From Pantoea piersonii (GTDB lineage Bacteria; Pseudomonadota; Gammaproteobacteria; Enterobacterales; Enterobacteriaceae): a stretch of 64,000 nt of DNA. Below, in pieces: positions 27,793 through 39,510 of this stretch. The translations under genes and the position numbers were made by a program. The stretch covers positions 497,590 through 561,589 of the forward strand of contig NZ_RARB01000002.1 of NCBI RefSeq assembly GCF_003612015.1, read 5' to 3'. The notes under the pieces are model-generated. The model saw only the letters and a program-made list of their open reading frames with translations. It did no database searches and had not been told where the DNA came from. How positions within the stretch are numbered: position 1 is the stretch's first letter; each line of letters begins with the position of its first letter.

Positions 27793-29523
27793 TTACATCC
27801 GTTCTACGGTCTTAATACCTAAGGTATCCAGGCCCTGCTTCAGCGTCTTCGCCGTCAGCGCTGCCAGCTGCAGGCGGCTCTGGCGCGTGGCCTCATCTTC
27901 CGCGCTGAGGATAGGGCAGTGCTCATAGAAGCCAGAGAAGAGCCCAGCCAGATCGTAGAGATAGGCGCACATAACATGCGGCGTACCGTCGCGCGCCACC
28001 TGAATGATGGTTTCTTCAAACTGCAGCAGGCGCGTCGCCAGCTGCGCTTCGCGATCTTCGGTAATTGCCAGTGGCGCGTCAATGCTGTCAACCTCGACGC
28101 CCGCTTTACGGAACACCGAGAGCACGCGAGTATAGGCGTACTGCATATAAGGCGCGGTATTGCCCTCAAACGCCAGCATGTTGTCCCAGTCGAAGATGTA
28201 ATCGGTGGTGCGGCTTTTCGACAGATCGGCGTACTTCACGGCACCGATGCCGACCACTTCCGCCAGCTGCTGCAGCTCCGCTTCATCCATTTCCGGGTTC
28301 TTCTCGCGCACCAGCGTCAGCGCGCGATCGTGCGCCTCTTCCAGCAGATCGGCCAGTTTAATGGTGCCGCCGCTGCGGGTTTTGAACGGACGGCCATCTT
28401 TGCCCAGCATCATGCCGAAAGCGTGGTGCTCCAGCGGAACGGATTCCGGCACATAGCCCGCCTTGCGAACGATGGTCCATGCCTGCTGCAGATGCTGGTG
28501 CTGGCGCGAATCGATGTAGTAAAGCACGCGATCGGCATGCAGCGTCTCATAGCGATATTTGGCGCAGGCGATATCGGTCGTGGTGTAAAGGTAGCCGCCA
28601 TCTTTCTTCTGAATGATGACCCCCATCGGCTCGCCTTCTTTATTTTTGAACTCGTCCAGGAACACGACGGTCGCGCCTTCGCTGGTCACCGCCAGCCCTT
28701 TGGCGCGCAGATCCTCGACGATGCCCGGCAGCATATCGTTATAGAGGCTTTCGCCCATCACATCCTTGCGCGTCAGGGTCACGTTCAGTCGGTCGTAGAT
28801 CAGCTGGTTCTGGCCCATGGTAATATCGACCAGCTTCTTCCACATGGCGCGGCAATATTCGTCGCCGCCCTGCAGCTTAACGACATAGGCGCGCGCGCGC
28901 TCGGCGAAAGCTTCGTCTTCGTCGTAGGTGCGCTTGGCTTCACGGTAGAAGGCTTCGAGGTCAGCCAGCGCGATATCTTCATGATGCTCGTTCTGCTGCT
29001 TCTCAAGGTAGGCGATCAGCATGCCGAACTGGGTGCCCCAGTCGCCGACATGGTTGGCGCGGATGACGTTGTGACCAAGAAACGACAGCGTGCGCACCGC
29101 GGCGTCGCCGATAATGGTGGAGCGGACATGGCCGACGTGCATCTCTTTCGCCACGTTCGGCGCAGAGTAGTCAACAACGATAGTTTGCGGTTCAACGGCG
29201 GCAACGCCCAGGCGCGGCTGCGTTAGCGCCAGTTTCGCCTGTGCGGCCAGCCAGTCGCGGTCGAGAAAAATATTGATAAAGCCCGGCCCGGCGATCTCCA
29301 CTTTGCTGGCGATGCCTTTCAGGTCAAGATGCGTAATCACGCTTTCAGCCAGCTGTCGCGGCGCCTGACCCAGCTTTTTTGCGACGGCCATAATGCCGTT
29401 CGCCTGATAATCCCCAAACTGAACCCTGGCGGACTGACGAACCTGGGGGTCGCAGTCGACCGGCGCACCGGCTAAAATCATCGCCTGACTGACTTTTTCG
29501 GAAAGAAGAGCCTGAATATTCAC
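27793..29523 (-). CDS. argS: Arginyl-tRNA synthetase
   Basis: Class I synthetase charging tRNA-Arg, 576 aa. The N-terminal Add-1 domain is followed by the catalytic fold with HVGH (the HIGH motif, in [15 protein letters not shown]) at about residue 130. The C-terminal anticodon-binding helical domain ends ...LGIKTVERM, a typical ArgS terminus. It is monocistronic, next to yecM as in E. coli. Confidence 0.97.
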   Translation of the reverse strand: MNIQALLSEKVSQAMILAGAPVDCDPQVRQSARVQFGDYQANGIMAVAKKLGQAPRQLAESVITHLDLKGIASKVEIAGPGFINIFLDRDWLAAQAKLALTQPRLGVAAVEPQTIVVDYSAPNVAKEMHVGHVRSTIIGDAAVRTLSFLGHNVIRANHVGDWGTQFGMLIAYLEKQQNEHHEDIALADLEAFYREAKRTYDEDEAFAERARAYVVKLQGGDEYCRAMWKKLVDITMGQNQLIYDRLNVTLTRKDVMGESLYNDMLPGIVEDLRAKGLAVTSEGATVVFLDEFKNKEGEPMGVIIQKKDGGYLYTTTDIACAKYRYETLHADRVLYYIDSRQHQHLQQAWTIVRKAGYVPESVPLEHHAFGMMLGKDGRPFKTRSGGTIKLADLLEEAHDRALTLVREKNPEMDEAELQQLAEVVGIGAVKYADLSKSRTTDYIFDWDNMLAFEGNTAPYMQYAYTRVLSVFRKAGVEVDSIDAPLAITEDREAQLATRLLQFEETIIQVARDGTPHVMCAYLYDLAGLFSGFYEHCPILSAEDEATRQSRLQLAALTAKTLKQGLDTLGIKTVERM

Positions 29524-29721
29524 CGCATTACCTTCATCTGCTAAAAGGCCCGTCTGCCGCGCAGCGAGCCGTTGTCCTCATCCTGCCGACGCGCCCGCAG
29601 GCCGCGCAGAATGGAAAAAAGAAGAGGGGGAAGTATACGTGAAATGTCTCGTTGCGTCAGCAGCCGCCGCGCAAGAGAGCGTGCGGGGAAACGGCGTCAG
29701 GCCGGTTTCCCGAAACGGAGA

Positions 29722-29844
29722 TTAGCGACGGCGAAGATGACGACGTGGATTTTTGACGCTTTTGTCTTCACGCACCTTCCAGTGGCGGGAAATTGCAAAT
29801 CCCATCAGTGCGATCAGGACTGCGACAACAATGAGCATGAACAT
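29722..29844 (-). CDS. Small single-span membrane protein, 40 aa
   Basis: A reading frame of 40 codons: MFMLIVVAVLIALMGFAI forms one hydrophobic helix, and the tail is strongly basic with HLRRR at the end, so the C-terminus should be cytoplasmic by the positive-inside rule. AAGGA lies 8 nt before the ATG at 29844. It sits upstream of argS on the same strand, 200 bp away, in a region otherwise empty. Not recognised; it resembles in form the many short stress-related membrane proteins of enterobacteria. Confidence 0.7.
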   Translation of the reverse strand: MFMLIVVAVLIALMGFAISRHWKVREDKSVKNPRRHLRRR

Positions 29845-30152
29845 AGAGCCATTCCTTGTAGTTGTGTTAGGTCAAATCTATAAGAAAGGCGGTGTGGCTG
29901 CAATTGTTTGGCTGGCAAATAAGAGTTATCTTATTGTATTAATGAATATGATAATTATCAGTAGCTTAGGTCACTTTCATCCAGCAACTGCTGGACCTGA
30001 AGTCGGGATAAATCCGAATTAAAAGGGCTTATTACGTGGTTTTGCAGCAAAATTACGGTCAAATCGGATGATTCTTAACATCTTATCGCAGCCGAAGCAG
30101 GGCTGGCGGGACTTTGTATTTATTAAAAAACTTAAACAAACAGAGACGTTTT
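29845..30152. other. Intergenic region before yecM
   Basis: About 300 bp of A/T-richer sequence. TGATAATTATCA (29949-29960) is a 12-bp palindrome, too short for a confident Fur site. Nothing else identified. Confidence 0.5.
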
Positions 30153-30719
30153 ATGATTTCCAACCCAACATTTCCCTCTGAATTACAGGACTTAGAGAAG
30201 GATCTGGCGCGCTTCAGCGCTTCACTGCAACAATTCGCAGACCGCCTCGGATTAAACTTAGCGGCGCTTGAGGCTGACCATATCGCGGTACGCTGTCATC
30301 AAAACAGCACTGCCGAACGCTGGAAAGAAGGACTATTGAAGATCGGAACGCTGTTTTCCGAGGCGATGATAAACGGGCGGCCTGTCTGCCTGTTTAAACT
30401 GCATCAGCCACTGCTGCTCAACGGCTGGCAGCTGGACGTTATCGAACTGCCCTGGCCGGGGGAGAAGCGCTATCGCCACGAAGGCTTTGAGCATGTGGAG
30501 ATTGTGCTGCGCGGCGATCACCAGACGCTGGGCGTGCGCGCGATGGCGCTGCTTAGCGACGATGCGCTGACGCAGCCGGGCATCTCTTTCAAAACCAGCT
30601 CGCCAAAGGGCGAAAGCGATCGGCTACCTAACCCAACCCTGGCGGTGACCGACGGGCAAACCACGATAAAATTTCATCCGTGGCGGCTGGAGGAGATTGT
30701 CGCCAGCGAGGCGGGTTAA
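30153..30719 (+). CDS. yecM: VOC-superfamily protein YecM
   Basis: 188 aa from the ATG at 30153; the frame also opens at 30114 but the added residues are unlike the family. It resembles E. coli YecM, a metal-binding vicinal-oxygen-chelate fold of unknown reaction. DHIAVRCH, ELPWPGEKRYRHEGFEHVE and TTIKFHPW carry the putative His/Glu metal ligands. It lies between argS and cutC as in E. coli, and its end overlaps the convergent lyase gene by 4 nt. Confidence 0.85.
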   Translation: MISNPTFPSELQDLEKDLARFSASLQQFADRLGLNLAALEADHIAVRCHQNSTAERWKEGLLKIGTLFSEAMINGRPVCLFKLHQPLLLNGWQLDVIELPWPGEKRYRHEGFEHVEIVLRGDHQTLGVRAMALLSDDALTQPGISFKTSSPKGESDRLPNPTLAVTDGQTTIKFHPWRLEEIVASEAG

Positions 30720-31861
30720 GCGCGCGCGGCGATGGCGGCGCGCAGCCGGACGAGCGCCTCTTCCAGCGTGGCGTGCGTGCAGCCGAAGTTAAAGCGCACA
30801 AAGCGGTCGTCGCCGAAATCGCGTCCGGGTGAAAAGCCCAGGCCCCATTTTTCAAAATAGAGCGCCGGGCTGGCGACATCCAGCCCGTGACAGTCTATCC
30901 AGCCTAAATAGGTCGCCTCCGGCCGGGCCATCGACAGCCCCGGTAGCGCATTGACGGCGGCATGCAGCCGGTCGCGGCTAATGCGCAGATAGGCGAGCTG
31001 CGCGTCCAGCCAGTCATCACCGCCGCGCCAGGCCGCTTCGGCGGCGACCAGCGCCAGAATATCGACCTCGGGCACGATGCCGTAGCGCGCCTGTTTAAAG
31101 CGCGCCCGCAGTTCAGCATTGGGAATAATCGCCAGCGAGGCGCCAAGCCCGGCGATATTGAAGCTCTTGGAGGGAGAGATCAGCGTAATACTGCGCTGTG
31201 CGGCGTCTTCACTCAGGCTGGCGAAGGGGATATGGCGCGCGCCAGGCTCCAGCAGCAGATCGCAGTGGATCTCATCAGAACAGACGATCAAATCGTGCTG
31301 ACGGGCAAAGGCCAGCTGCGCTTCCAGCTCGTCGCGGCGATAGACCGTACCGCCGGGATTTTGCGGGTTGCACAACAGTAACAGCTTCTCTTTGCCGTTA
31401 AGCAGGGACGCCGCCTGGCTGAGGTCAACTACCCAGCGTCCCGCCTGCAGCGTCAGCGGCAGATGGATCTGCTCGCGCTCCGCCAGCTTTGCCGCGCCGC
31501 GAAACGGCGGATAAATGGGTGAAGGGGCGATCGAACGCTCATCGGGCAGGGTCATGGCGCGCACCGTCAGATTAAGCCCGCTCACCACGCCGGGCAGCAC
31601 CACAATCCACTCCGGCTCTACTTTCCACTGGTAGCGCTGCTCAAAGCGCGCGATCGCCGCCTCTGTCAATCCCGTTGGTCGCCCGCCATAACCAAAAACG
31701 CCATGATCGGCGCGGTTTTTTATGGCCTCGATAATGCACTCCGGCGAGCGAAAATCGGTGTCCGCTACCCACAGTGGAAGCACATCCTGGTCACTATATT
31801 TGTTCCATTTCAGGCTATCGCTGTGACGACGGTCTATCCGTTGGTCAAAATTAAATGCCAT
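30716..31861 (-). CDS. MalY/PatB-type C-S lyase (cystathionine beta-lyase)
   Basis: A PLP fold-type I enzyme of 381 aa. LLLCNPQNPGGTVYRRDEL and CSDEIHCDLLLE are the substrate and cofactor motifs, and SPSKSFNIAGLG carries the PLP lysine. Members cleave C-S bonds of cystathionine and cysteine conjugates; MalY also represses MalT in E. coli. Which physiological role applies is unclear. It is inserted between yecM and cutC, which are adjacent in E. coli. Confidence 0.88.
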   Translation of the reverse strand: MAFNFDQRIDRRHSDSLKWNKYSDQDVLPLWVADTDFRSPECIIEAIKNRADHGVFGYGGRPTGLTEAAIARFEQRYQWKVEPEWIVVLPGVVSGLNLTVRAMTLPDERSIAPSPIYPPFRGAAKLAEREQIHLPLTLQAGRWVVDLSQAASLLNGKEKLLLLCNPQNPGGTVYRRDELEAQLAFARQHDLIVCSDEIHCDLLLEPGARHIPFASLSEDAAQRSITLISPSKSFNIAGLGASLAIIPNAELRARFKQARYGIVPEVDILALVAAEAAWRGGDDWLDAQLAYLRISRDRLHAAVNALPGLSMARPEATYLGWIDCHGLDVASPALYFEKWGLGFSPGRDFGDDRFVRFNFGCTHATLEEALVRLRAAIAARA

Positions 31862-31945
31862 GTGCTGTTTTCCACGTAAACTGATTTTGTAATCAGACTA
31901 TCTTATCGCCCTGTGTCGAGCCAGACGTCATGAAAGGAGGAACTG

Positions 31946-32698
31946 ATGACCACACTGGAAATTTGCTGCTACGGCGTGGATTGCGCCATGACGGCGCAGC
32001 AGGCCGGCGCTGACCGCGTTGAGCTGTGCGCCGGACCGCGCGAAGGCGGCCTGACGCCTTCCGCCGGTTCACTGGAGGCGGCACGACGTGAAATATCGAT
32101 TCCGGTTCATCCTATCGTCCGACCGCGCGGCGGCGACTTTTGCTATACCGCGCGTGAATTCGAAATCATGAAATCCGACGTGGCGAGAATATGCGAAATG
32201 GGGTTTCCTGGCCTGGTGATTGGCATGCTGGATGAGGAGGCGCATATCGATCGATCGCGCATGCGGCAGATTATGGCGCTGTGCGACGGTGTACAGGTGA
32301 CGTTTCATCGCGCTTTCGACCTGTGCCACAGTCCAAACCGCGCGCTGGAAGAATTAACGGCGCTGGGTGTGGCGCGCATTCTGACCTCCGGCCAGCAGCA
32401 GAGCGCGGAAAACGGAATTGCTTTATTAAGGGAACTTAATGAACAGAGCGAAGGTCCAATCATTATGGCTGGTGCTGGCGTACGCCTCAGTAACCTGCAA
32501 AAGTTCCTGGACAGCGGACTTAGCGAGGTTCACAGCTCTGCCAGCCGCCTCGTAACCTCACCGATGCGTTACCGTAAAGCCGGTGTCTCCATGTGTTCCG
32601 AAGCCGAAATGGATGAGTTCAGCCGTTACTGCGTGGATAGCGATGTGGTGGAAGCCATGAAAAGCGTGATGCAGCTCAATACCGTCAGGGTAGCCTGA
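31946..32698 (+). CDS. cutC: CutC family protein
   Basis: A TIM-barrel protein of 250 aa named for copper homeostasis; its direct enzymatic role is not settled, and the E. coli copper phenotype has been traced to the MicL RNA encoded at its 3' end. The N-terminus [20 protein letters not shown] and [14 protein letters not shown] are conserved. AAAGGAGG precedes the start. A consensus sigma-E promoter lies within the coding sequence at 32431. Confidence 0.95.
   Translation: MTTLEICCYGVDCAMTAQQAGADRVELCAGPREGGLTPSAGSLEAARREISIPVHPIVRPRGGDFCYTAREFEIMKSDVARICEMGFPGLVIGMLDEEAHIDRSRMRQIMALCDGVQVTFHRAFDLCHSPNRALEELTALGVARILTSGQQQSAENGIALLRELNEQSEGPIIMAGAGVRLSNLQKFLDSGLSEVHSSASRLVTSPMRYRKAGVSMCSEAEMDEFSRYCVDSDVVEAMKSVMQLNTVRVA
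32431..32459 (+). promoter_or_regulatory. Sigma-E promoter inside cutC
   Basis: GGAACTT, 16 nt, GTCCAA. The -35 is the exact sigma-E consensus and the -10 is close. In E. coli MicL is transcribed from such a promoter within cutC. Confidence 0.8.
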
Positions 32699-32784
32699 AT
32701 CACCACAGATTTTGCCGCGCAGCACGCCTTATGACGTGATGTTTGCAAGTACCAAACCCCAGCCATCTTGCTGGGGTTCTTTTT
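32465..32784 (+). ncRNA. micL: Probable MicL (RyeF/SlrA) small RNA
   Basis: A transcript from the internal sigma-E promoter to the cutC terminator would be about 320 nt, near the 307 nt of E. coli MicL, which is processed to an 80-nt form (here about 32705-32784) that represses synthesis of the lipoprotein Lpp. The 5' end is inferred. The pairing region with lpp was not tested. Confidence 0.72.
32755..32784 (+). terminator. Terminator of cutC and micL
   Basis: AACCCCAGC-CATCTT-GCTGGGGTT then CTTTTT. Confidence 0.92.
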
Positions 32785-32957
32785 ATCCGCGGTTAAATAT
32801 TTTCTGCCGGGCGCAGGTTGCCGCCGTCATTCCCTCAGGGTTTGGCTCCAGGCTGTCGCGCCTTTTTCAGGATAATTTTGCTCAAACCTCACCAGAGTGC
32901 GCCAGTTGCCGCCAATAAGGTTACACTCAGGTTATTGAGATCTCTGGGAGTTACACC

Positions 32958-33803
32958 ATGAAACGCTCTCTGATTGCGGCGCTTACTCTGGGTTCGCTTT
33001 TCGTCTCCCACTCGCTGTGGGCCGCTGCCTGCGGCCCACACAGCAAGGCCGTAGCCAGCAGCAACAGCTGGATTATGCTGGGCGGCAGCGCAAAAGGCGC
33101 GGTGCGGCAGGTCATCGCTGGCGAATTCGGCAAAGATGTGGATTCGCAAAAACGGGTGCTGGGGCAGTTCGATCCCTGCGGTATTTTGCTGGTTGCCGAC
33201 GTCACTTTCGATAAAAAAGAGCACAACGTCACCCTGAGCATGGAGCAACATATCGCGCGCGTGCAGGGCGGCTGGGTGGCGGAGTACGCCTATCTGGTAA
33301 AGGTGCTGAAAGAGGGGAAAGAGCAGGTGGTCGATAACCGCCAGGGCACGATTAGCTGGCTTACCGGCCGACACGGCAATATCGTCACCGCGTCCGATAA
33401 ATTCACCAGCATGGGCAAAAGCGGCTTTACCGATACGACCTATCGCTACGACGCGCAGCTGCGGCTGACGAAAAGCGTTTCGCGCGGCACCGACGCGCTG
33501 ACCAACGGCGAAAGCAGCTGGCGCTGGAATCCGCAGGGGCAGGTCGTCAGCGCGGTAACGGCGCGCAGCAAAGATCGCTATACCTACGATAAAAACTTCC
33601 GCGAATGGCAGCTACACGGCACCGCCACCACGCCGGTCAGCTCGCTGCGAACGGTCGATGAGTGTCAGCTGTGGGATGAGGTCGGAAACTGCACCTTAAG
33701 CTATCTGCATGAAACCGAAATATTCGAGAAAGGTACGATTGAGCGGCACCTCAGCGCCGCCTACAAATATCAATACTGGGATCGTCCTGCCGAGGCGGAG
33801 TAG
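32958..33803 (+). CDS. Secreted protein of unknown function with YD-like segments
   Basis: 281 aa. A signal peptide (MKRSLIAALTLGS..., cleavage after WAAA) directs it to the periplasm. Five cysteines remain near or after the cut site (CGPH, DPCG, DECQ, GNC), enough for two disulfides. In the second half TYRYDAQLRLTKSVSRG and YTYDKNFREW recall the YD repeats of Rhs-type proteins, and a W-R-W-N-P-Q-G-Q stretch lies between them. GGGAG precedes the ATG. I cannot assign a function. It occupies the place taken by torYZ in E. coli, between cutC and cmoB. Confidence 0.75.
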   Translation: MKRSLIAALTLGSLFVSHSLWAAACGPHSKAVASSNSWIMLGGSAKGAVRQVIAGEFGKDVDSQKRVLGQFDPCGILLVADVTFDKKEHNVTLSMEQHIARVQGGWVAEYAYLVKVLKEGKEQVVDNRQGTISWLTGRHGNIVTASDKFTSMGKSGFTDTTYRYDAQLRLTKSVSRGTDALTNGESSWRWNPQGQVVSAVTARSKDRYTYDKNFREWQLHGTATTPVSSLRTVDECQLWDEVGNCTLSYLHETEIFEKGTIERHLSAAYKYQYWDRPAEAE

Positions 33804-33882
33804 CGCGCAAAATGCGCCTGTCCGCGCTGCTATCGCCTGAAAAATTTGTTAGGGTAAGCGGCAATATTTCAGGGAGATGCTC

Positions 33883-34509
33883 ATGACCGCCACCTTACTT
33901 TTCTCGTTTCTCTTCGCCATTACCATTTTGACGCTGACGCCGGGCTTTGATACGGCGCTGGTGCTGCGTACCGCCGCCGCGCAGGGCTGGCGACGCGCCA
34001 GCGCAACGGCCCTCGGCATAAATCTCGGCTGTCTGGTGTGGGGCGTAGCGGTAGGCTTTGGCCTCGGCGCACTGCTGCTGGCGTCGGAAATGGCCTATAA
34101 CCTGTTGAAGTGGGTCGGCGCGGCCTATTTGCTCTATCTCGGCGTCAAACTGCTGCTTAATCCCCGGACGCAGGCGCAGGATGAAACGGCAGCCGAAGTG
34201 GCACAGCAGAGCTATTTCAGCTGCTTTAACCGCGGCCTGTTCGGCAATCTGCTTAATCCAAAAATCGGCGTGTTTTACGTCACCTTTATGCCGCAGTTTA
34301 TTCCGGCGGGCGCGTCGGTGGCCCTCTGGTGCAGCCTGATGGCGCTGATGCATGTTGCGATTGGCCTGCTGTGGAATGCCGTACTGATCGGCGGCAGCCA
34401 CTACTTCGCCGCACACCTGCGCCGCCCGGCGGTGCTCAAAGTGATGGACCGCCTGACGGGCATGGTGTTTATCGGCTTCGCGGCGAAGCTGGCACTCTCT
34501 CGCCGCTAA
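33883..34509 (+). CDS. LysE/RhtB-family amino acid exporter
   Basis: 208 aa from the ATG at 33883; the ATG at 33877 lies inside the AGGGAG ribosome site. About six membrane helices, with LTPGFDTALVLRTAAAQG near the N-terminus and FNRGLFGNLLNPKIGVFYVT in the middle, the two signatures of the LysE superfamily. The substrate (lysine, homoserine, threonine or another) is not evident. It ends 3 nt before the convergent cmoB gene. Confidence 0.87.
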   Translation: MTATLLFSFLFAITILTLTPGFDTALVLRTAAAQGWRRASATALGINLGCLVWGVAVGFGLGALLLASEMAYNLLKWVGAAYLLYLGVKLLLNPRTQAQDETAAEVAQQSYFSCFNRGLFGNLLNPKIGVFYVTFMPQFIPAGASVALWCSLMALMHVAIGLLWNAVLIGGSHYFAAHLRRPAVLKVMDRLTGMVFIGFAAKLALSRR

Positions 34510-34512
34510 GGC

Positions 34513-36236
<1,724 letters not shown>

Positions 36237-36286
36237 CTATTCTGGCAGAAAGTGCGGCGGGCTGCACCCTTTACCCCCGCAGCCGG

Positions 36287-36682
36287 TTAATGCAGCGTCA
36301 GCACCAGATCCCAGGGCAGATAGATAAGATTAAACACCGCCATGCCGCACAGCGCAAACAGCGTCAGCATCATGCCATACTTGCGTCCGGCAAGCGCGCT
36401 GCGGCGCAGCCCCTGCGCATGAATGACCCGCCCGGCGAAAAAGATCAGACCGGTGAGATGCACCATCCAGATATCGGCACCGTTCATCTCCATCATCACC
36501 AGCAGCAGCAGCGCCAGCGGAATGGTTTCTATGGCGTTGCCGTGAATGCGTATCGCCACGCGCAGATCGTGAAAGCCCCCGTCGCCGAAAGCGACCCGAT
36601 AGTGACGACGATAGCGCACCACGTCCAGCGCGAACTTCATCACCATCAATACGCCCAGTACCACATATAACGCGCTAATCAT
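36287..36682 (-). CDS. yecN: MAPEG-family membrane protein YecN
   Basis: 131 aa, the same length as E. coli YecN, with four predicted membrane helices. RVAFGDGGFHDLRVAIRIHGNAIE is the MAPEG signature region. The family includes glutathione-dependent enzymes, but YecN's activity is unknown. It lies between yecE and cmoA as in E. coli. Confidence 0.9.
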   Translation of the reverse strand: MISALYVVLGVLMVMKFALDVVRYRRHYRVAFGDGGFHDLRVAIRIHGNAIETIPLALLLLVMMEMNGADIWMVHLTGLIFFAGRVIHAQGLRRSALAGRKYGMMLTLFALCGMAVFNLIYLPWDLVLTLH

Positions 36683-36697
36683 GTTTATCCTCTTTTA

Positions 36698-37519
36698 TCA
36701 GAACAGCGACGCCTGCTGCGGCCAGGCGGGGCCGCTGCCGATAGCGGCGTCGATAGCCTGCAGCTGCGGCCATAAACGCTGCACCAGCGGAAACACCTGG
36801 CCCATATCCGGCGTGTGGATAAAGAACAGCGCATCGCCCTCTGCCTGCCATTGTGCCAGCTTTTCGCGCCAGACCTGAAAATATCGGTCGCTCTCGTCAA
36901 CGTCGTCGCTGCCGATAAAGCGCACCATCGGCAGCTCGCCGGTACGCACCGCATGAGGAGGCACGCGCGGCTTTTGCTCGCGCGCATGCAGGGCTGCGGG
37001 GCTTTGCGATGTTGAGGCGTGCACCGGACGGCTGTCTAAAATCACCCGGTTGACGCCGCGCGCCTGCAGGCCCTGATTAAGCGCGCGCTCCGCCTCGCCC
37101 TTGGCGAAAAAAGCGGCGTGGCGCACTTCGACGCCATAGCTGAAGCGGCGCGGAAGACCATCGAGAAAGCGCCAGAGATCGGCAAGCTGCGCGGGCGAAA
37201 AGGTGGCGGGCAGCTGCAGCCAGTACTGTCCGATGCGGTCGGCCAGCGGATCGAGCAGACGCAAAAAATCACTCAGCAGGTCGTCGGTGTGCTGAAGCTG
37301 CGCCCGATGGCTGATGGTCTGCGGAAATTTAAAGCAGAAGCGGAAGTCGTCATGGGTCATATCGCGCCAGCGCTGAACGGTGTCGGGCGCGGGCAGCGCA
37401 TAAAGCGTGGTGTTGCCCTCCACGCAGTGGAACAGACGGGCATAATCAGCCAGACTCTCAATGCCCCAGCGTTTCCAGTGCGAATGCTGCCACTGCGGCA
37501 GGCCAATACGAAGGGTCAC
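36698..37519 (-). CDS. yecE: DUF72 TIM-barrel protein YecE
   Basis: 273 aa, starting with GTG at 37519 behind AGGAG. RIGLPQWQHSHWKRWG and DFRFCFKFPQTISH are DUF72 motifs. Biochemical function is unknown. In E. coli yecD lies between yecE and aspS; here that gene is absent and the gap is 209 bp. Confidence 0.9.
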   Translation of the reverse strand: MTLRIGLPQWQHSHWKRWGIESLADYARLFHCVEGNTTLYALPAPDTVQRWRDMTHDDFRFCFKFPQTISHRAQLQHTDDLLSDFLRLLDPLADRIGQYWLQLPATFSPAQLADLWRFLDGLPRRFSYGVEVRHAAFFAKGEAERALNQGLQARGVNRVILDSRPVHASTSQSPAALHAREQKPRVPPHAVRTGELPMVRFIGSDDVDESDRYFQVWREKLAQWQAEGDALFFIHTPDMGQVFPLVQRLWPQLQAIDAAIGSGPAWPQQASLF

Positions 37520-37616
37520 GGCCTCTCCTTTCCTGTGAACGTTGCTCTCTAGAGTAGCCTGTTTAGCCGGGGGAGGAAAAACAGACGACGAAATGCGCGG
37601 TTTGGCGCGGCTCTAC

Positions 37617-37645
37617 TTATCCTGCCTGCCTTTTTCCATTATAAT
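37617..37645 (+). promoter_or_regulatory. Probable aspS promoter
   Basis: A perfect TATAAT at 37640-37645, 83 bp before the start, with a weak TTATCC 17 nt upstream. Confidence 0.5.
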
Positions 37646-37728
37646 GGCCGCCTTTTTTGCGGCAGCATCTCAAATGGTTACGCGGCCTGATGCTGCAGGC
37701 AGCAGCGGCAAAGTTAAAAGGATACGTT

Positions 37729-39510
37729 ATGCGTACAGAATATTGCGGACAGCTCAATCTGTCTCATGTGGGTCAGCAAGTCACTCTTTGCGGCTGGGTC
37801 AACCGCCGTCGCGATCTGGGAAGCCTGATTTTTATCGACATGCGCGACCGCGAAGGTATCGTGCAGGTCTTCTTCGATCCCGATCGTCAGGAGGCTTTTC
37901 AGCTGGCGTCTGAGCTGCGCAACGAATTCTGCATCCAGATCACCGGCACCGTTCGCGCACGCGACGAGAAGAACAAAAATGCCGAGATGGCCACGGGCGA
38001 AGTAGAAGTGTTCGCTGAGGCGCTGACCATTATCAACCGCGCCGAACCGCTGCCGCTCGATTCCAATCAGATCAACAGCGAAGAAGCGCGTCTGAAGTAC
38101 CGCTACCTCGATCTGCGCCGTCCTGAAATGGCGCAGCGCCTGAAGACCCGCGCGAAGATTTCCAGCTTTGTGCGCCGCTTTATGGACAGCGAAGGCTTCC
38201 TTGATATCGAAACCCCGATGCTGACCAAGGCGACGCCGGAAGGCGCGCGCGACTATCTGGTGCCGAGCCGCGTGCATAAAGGCAAATTCTATGCGCTGCC
38301 GCAGTCGCCGCAGCTGTTTAAACAGCTGCTGATGATGTCTGGCTTCGATCGCTACTATCAAATCGTGAAGTGTTTCCGCGATGAAGACCTGCGCGCTGAC
38401 CGCCAGCCGGAATTTACCCAGATCGATATCGAAACGTCGTTTCTCACCGCGCCGCAGGTGCGTGAGATCAACGAACGCATGATCCGCCAGCTGTGGCAGG
38501 AAGTAAAAGGGGTCGATCTCGGCGAGTTCCCGCAGATGACCTTTGCTGAAGCGATGCGTCGTTACGGTTCCGACAAGCCCGATCTGCGTAACCCGATGGA
38601 GCTGGTGGACGTCGCCGATCTGCTGAAAAATGTTGAATTCCAGGTGTTCGCCGGTCCGGCCAACGACGCCAAAGGCCGCGTCGCCGCGCTGCGCGTGCCT
38701 GGCGGCGCGCAGCTGAGCCGCAAGCAGATTGACGAATACGGCAAATTTGTAGAGATCTACGGCGCGAAAGGGCTGGCGTGGATGAAGGTTAACGCGCGCG
38801 CTGACGGCCTCAACGGCGTACAGAGCCCGGTAGCTAAATTCCTCAACGAAGAGATCGTAGAGGCGATTCTGAGCCGTACCAGCGCCGCTGACGGCGATCT
38901 GATCTTCTTCGGTGCCGATCGTGCCAAAGTGGTGGCGGACGCGCTGGGTGCGCTGCGCCTGAAAGTGGGCCGCGATCTGCAGATTACCAACGACAGCGCC
39001 TGGGCGCCGCTGTGGGTGATCGATTTCCCGATGTTCGAAGAGGATGATGAAGGCGGTCTGGCGGCGATGCACCATCCGTTTACGTCGCCGAAAGAGATGA
39101 CGGCAGAAGAACTGGCGGCCGATCCGCTGAGCGCGGTCGCGAACGCTTACGATATGGTCATCAACGGCTACGAAGTGGGCGGCGGTTCCGTACGTATCCA
39201 CAGCGGCAAAATGCAGCAGGCAGTGTTCACCATTCTGGGTATTGAAGAGCACGAGCAGCGCGAGAAATTCGGCTTCCTGCTCGACGCGCTGAAATATGGC
39301 ACGCCGCCGCACGCGGGCCTGGCTTTCGGTCTGGATCGTCTGACCATGCTGCTGACCGGCACTGAGAACATCCGCGACGTGATCGCCTTCCCGAAAACCA
39401 CTGCGGCGGCCTGTCTGATGACCGAAGCGCCAAGCGAAGCTAATCCGGCTGCGCTGGCAGATCTGGGCATCCAGCTCGCGCCGAAGAAAGAAAAGTCAGA
39501 GAATAAGTAA
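37729..39510 (+). CDS. aspS: Aspartyl-tRNA synthetase
   Basis: Class II synthetase charging tRNA-Asp. From the ATG at 37729 it has 593 aa (E. coli 590); the frame is open from 37657 but those residues are foreign to the family, and AAAAGGATACG precedes 37729. It has the N-terminal OB-fold anticodon domain ([19 protein letters not shown]), motif 2 [18 protein letters not shown], the bacterial insertion domain and motif 3 [12 protein letters not shown]. It shares one base with nudB. Confidence 0.97.
   Translation: MRTEYCGQLNLSHVGQQVTLCGWVNRRRDLGSLIFIDMRDREGIVQVFFDPDRQEAFQLASELRNEFCIQITGTVRARDEKNKNAEMATGEVEVFAEALTIINRAEPLPLDSNQINSEEARLKYRYLDLRRPEMAQRLKTRAKISSFVRRFMDSEGFLDIETPMLTKATPEGARDYLVPSRVHKGKFYALPQSPQLFKQLLMMSGFDRYYQIVKCFRDEDLRADRQPEFTQIDIETSFLTAPQVREINERMIRQLWQEVKGVDLGEFPQMTFAEAMRRYGSDKPDLRNPMELVDVADLLKNVEFQVFAGPANDAKGRVAALRVPGGAQLSRKQIDEYGKFVEIYGAKGLAWMKVNARADGLNGVQSPVAKFLNEEIVEAILSRTSAADGDLIFFGADRAKVVADALGALRLKVGRDLQITNDSAWAPLWVIDFPMFEEDDEGGLAAMHHPFTSPKEMTAEELAADPLSAVANAYDMVINGYEVGGGSVRIHSGKMQQAVFTILGIEEHEQREKFGFLLDALKYGTPPHAGLAFGLDRLTMLLTGTENIRDVIAFPKTTAAACLMTEAPSEANPAALADLGIQLAPKKEKSENK

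Noticed and set aside
29949..29960. TGATAATTATCA as a Fur site
   Set aside because: Only 12 bp of palindrome, short of the 19-bp Fur box, and no iron gene follows.
29753..30022. 89-codon plus-strand frame overlapping the small membrane protein
   Set aside because: It has no ribosome site and opposes the better supported 40-residue frame on the minus strand.
37714..39312. 532-codon open frame antisense to aspS
   Set aside because: It is the mirror of a certain gene; GC-rich codon bias leaves the opposite strand open. No start signal or family character.
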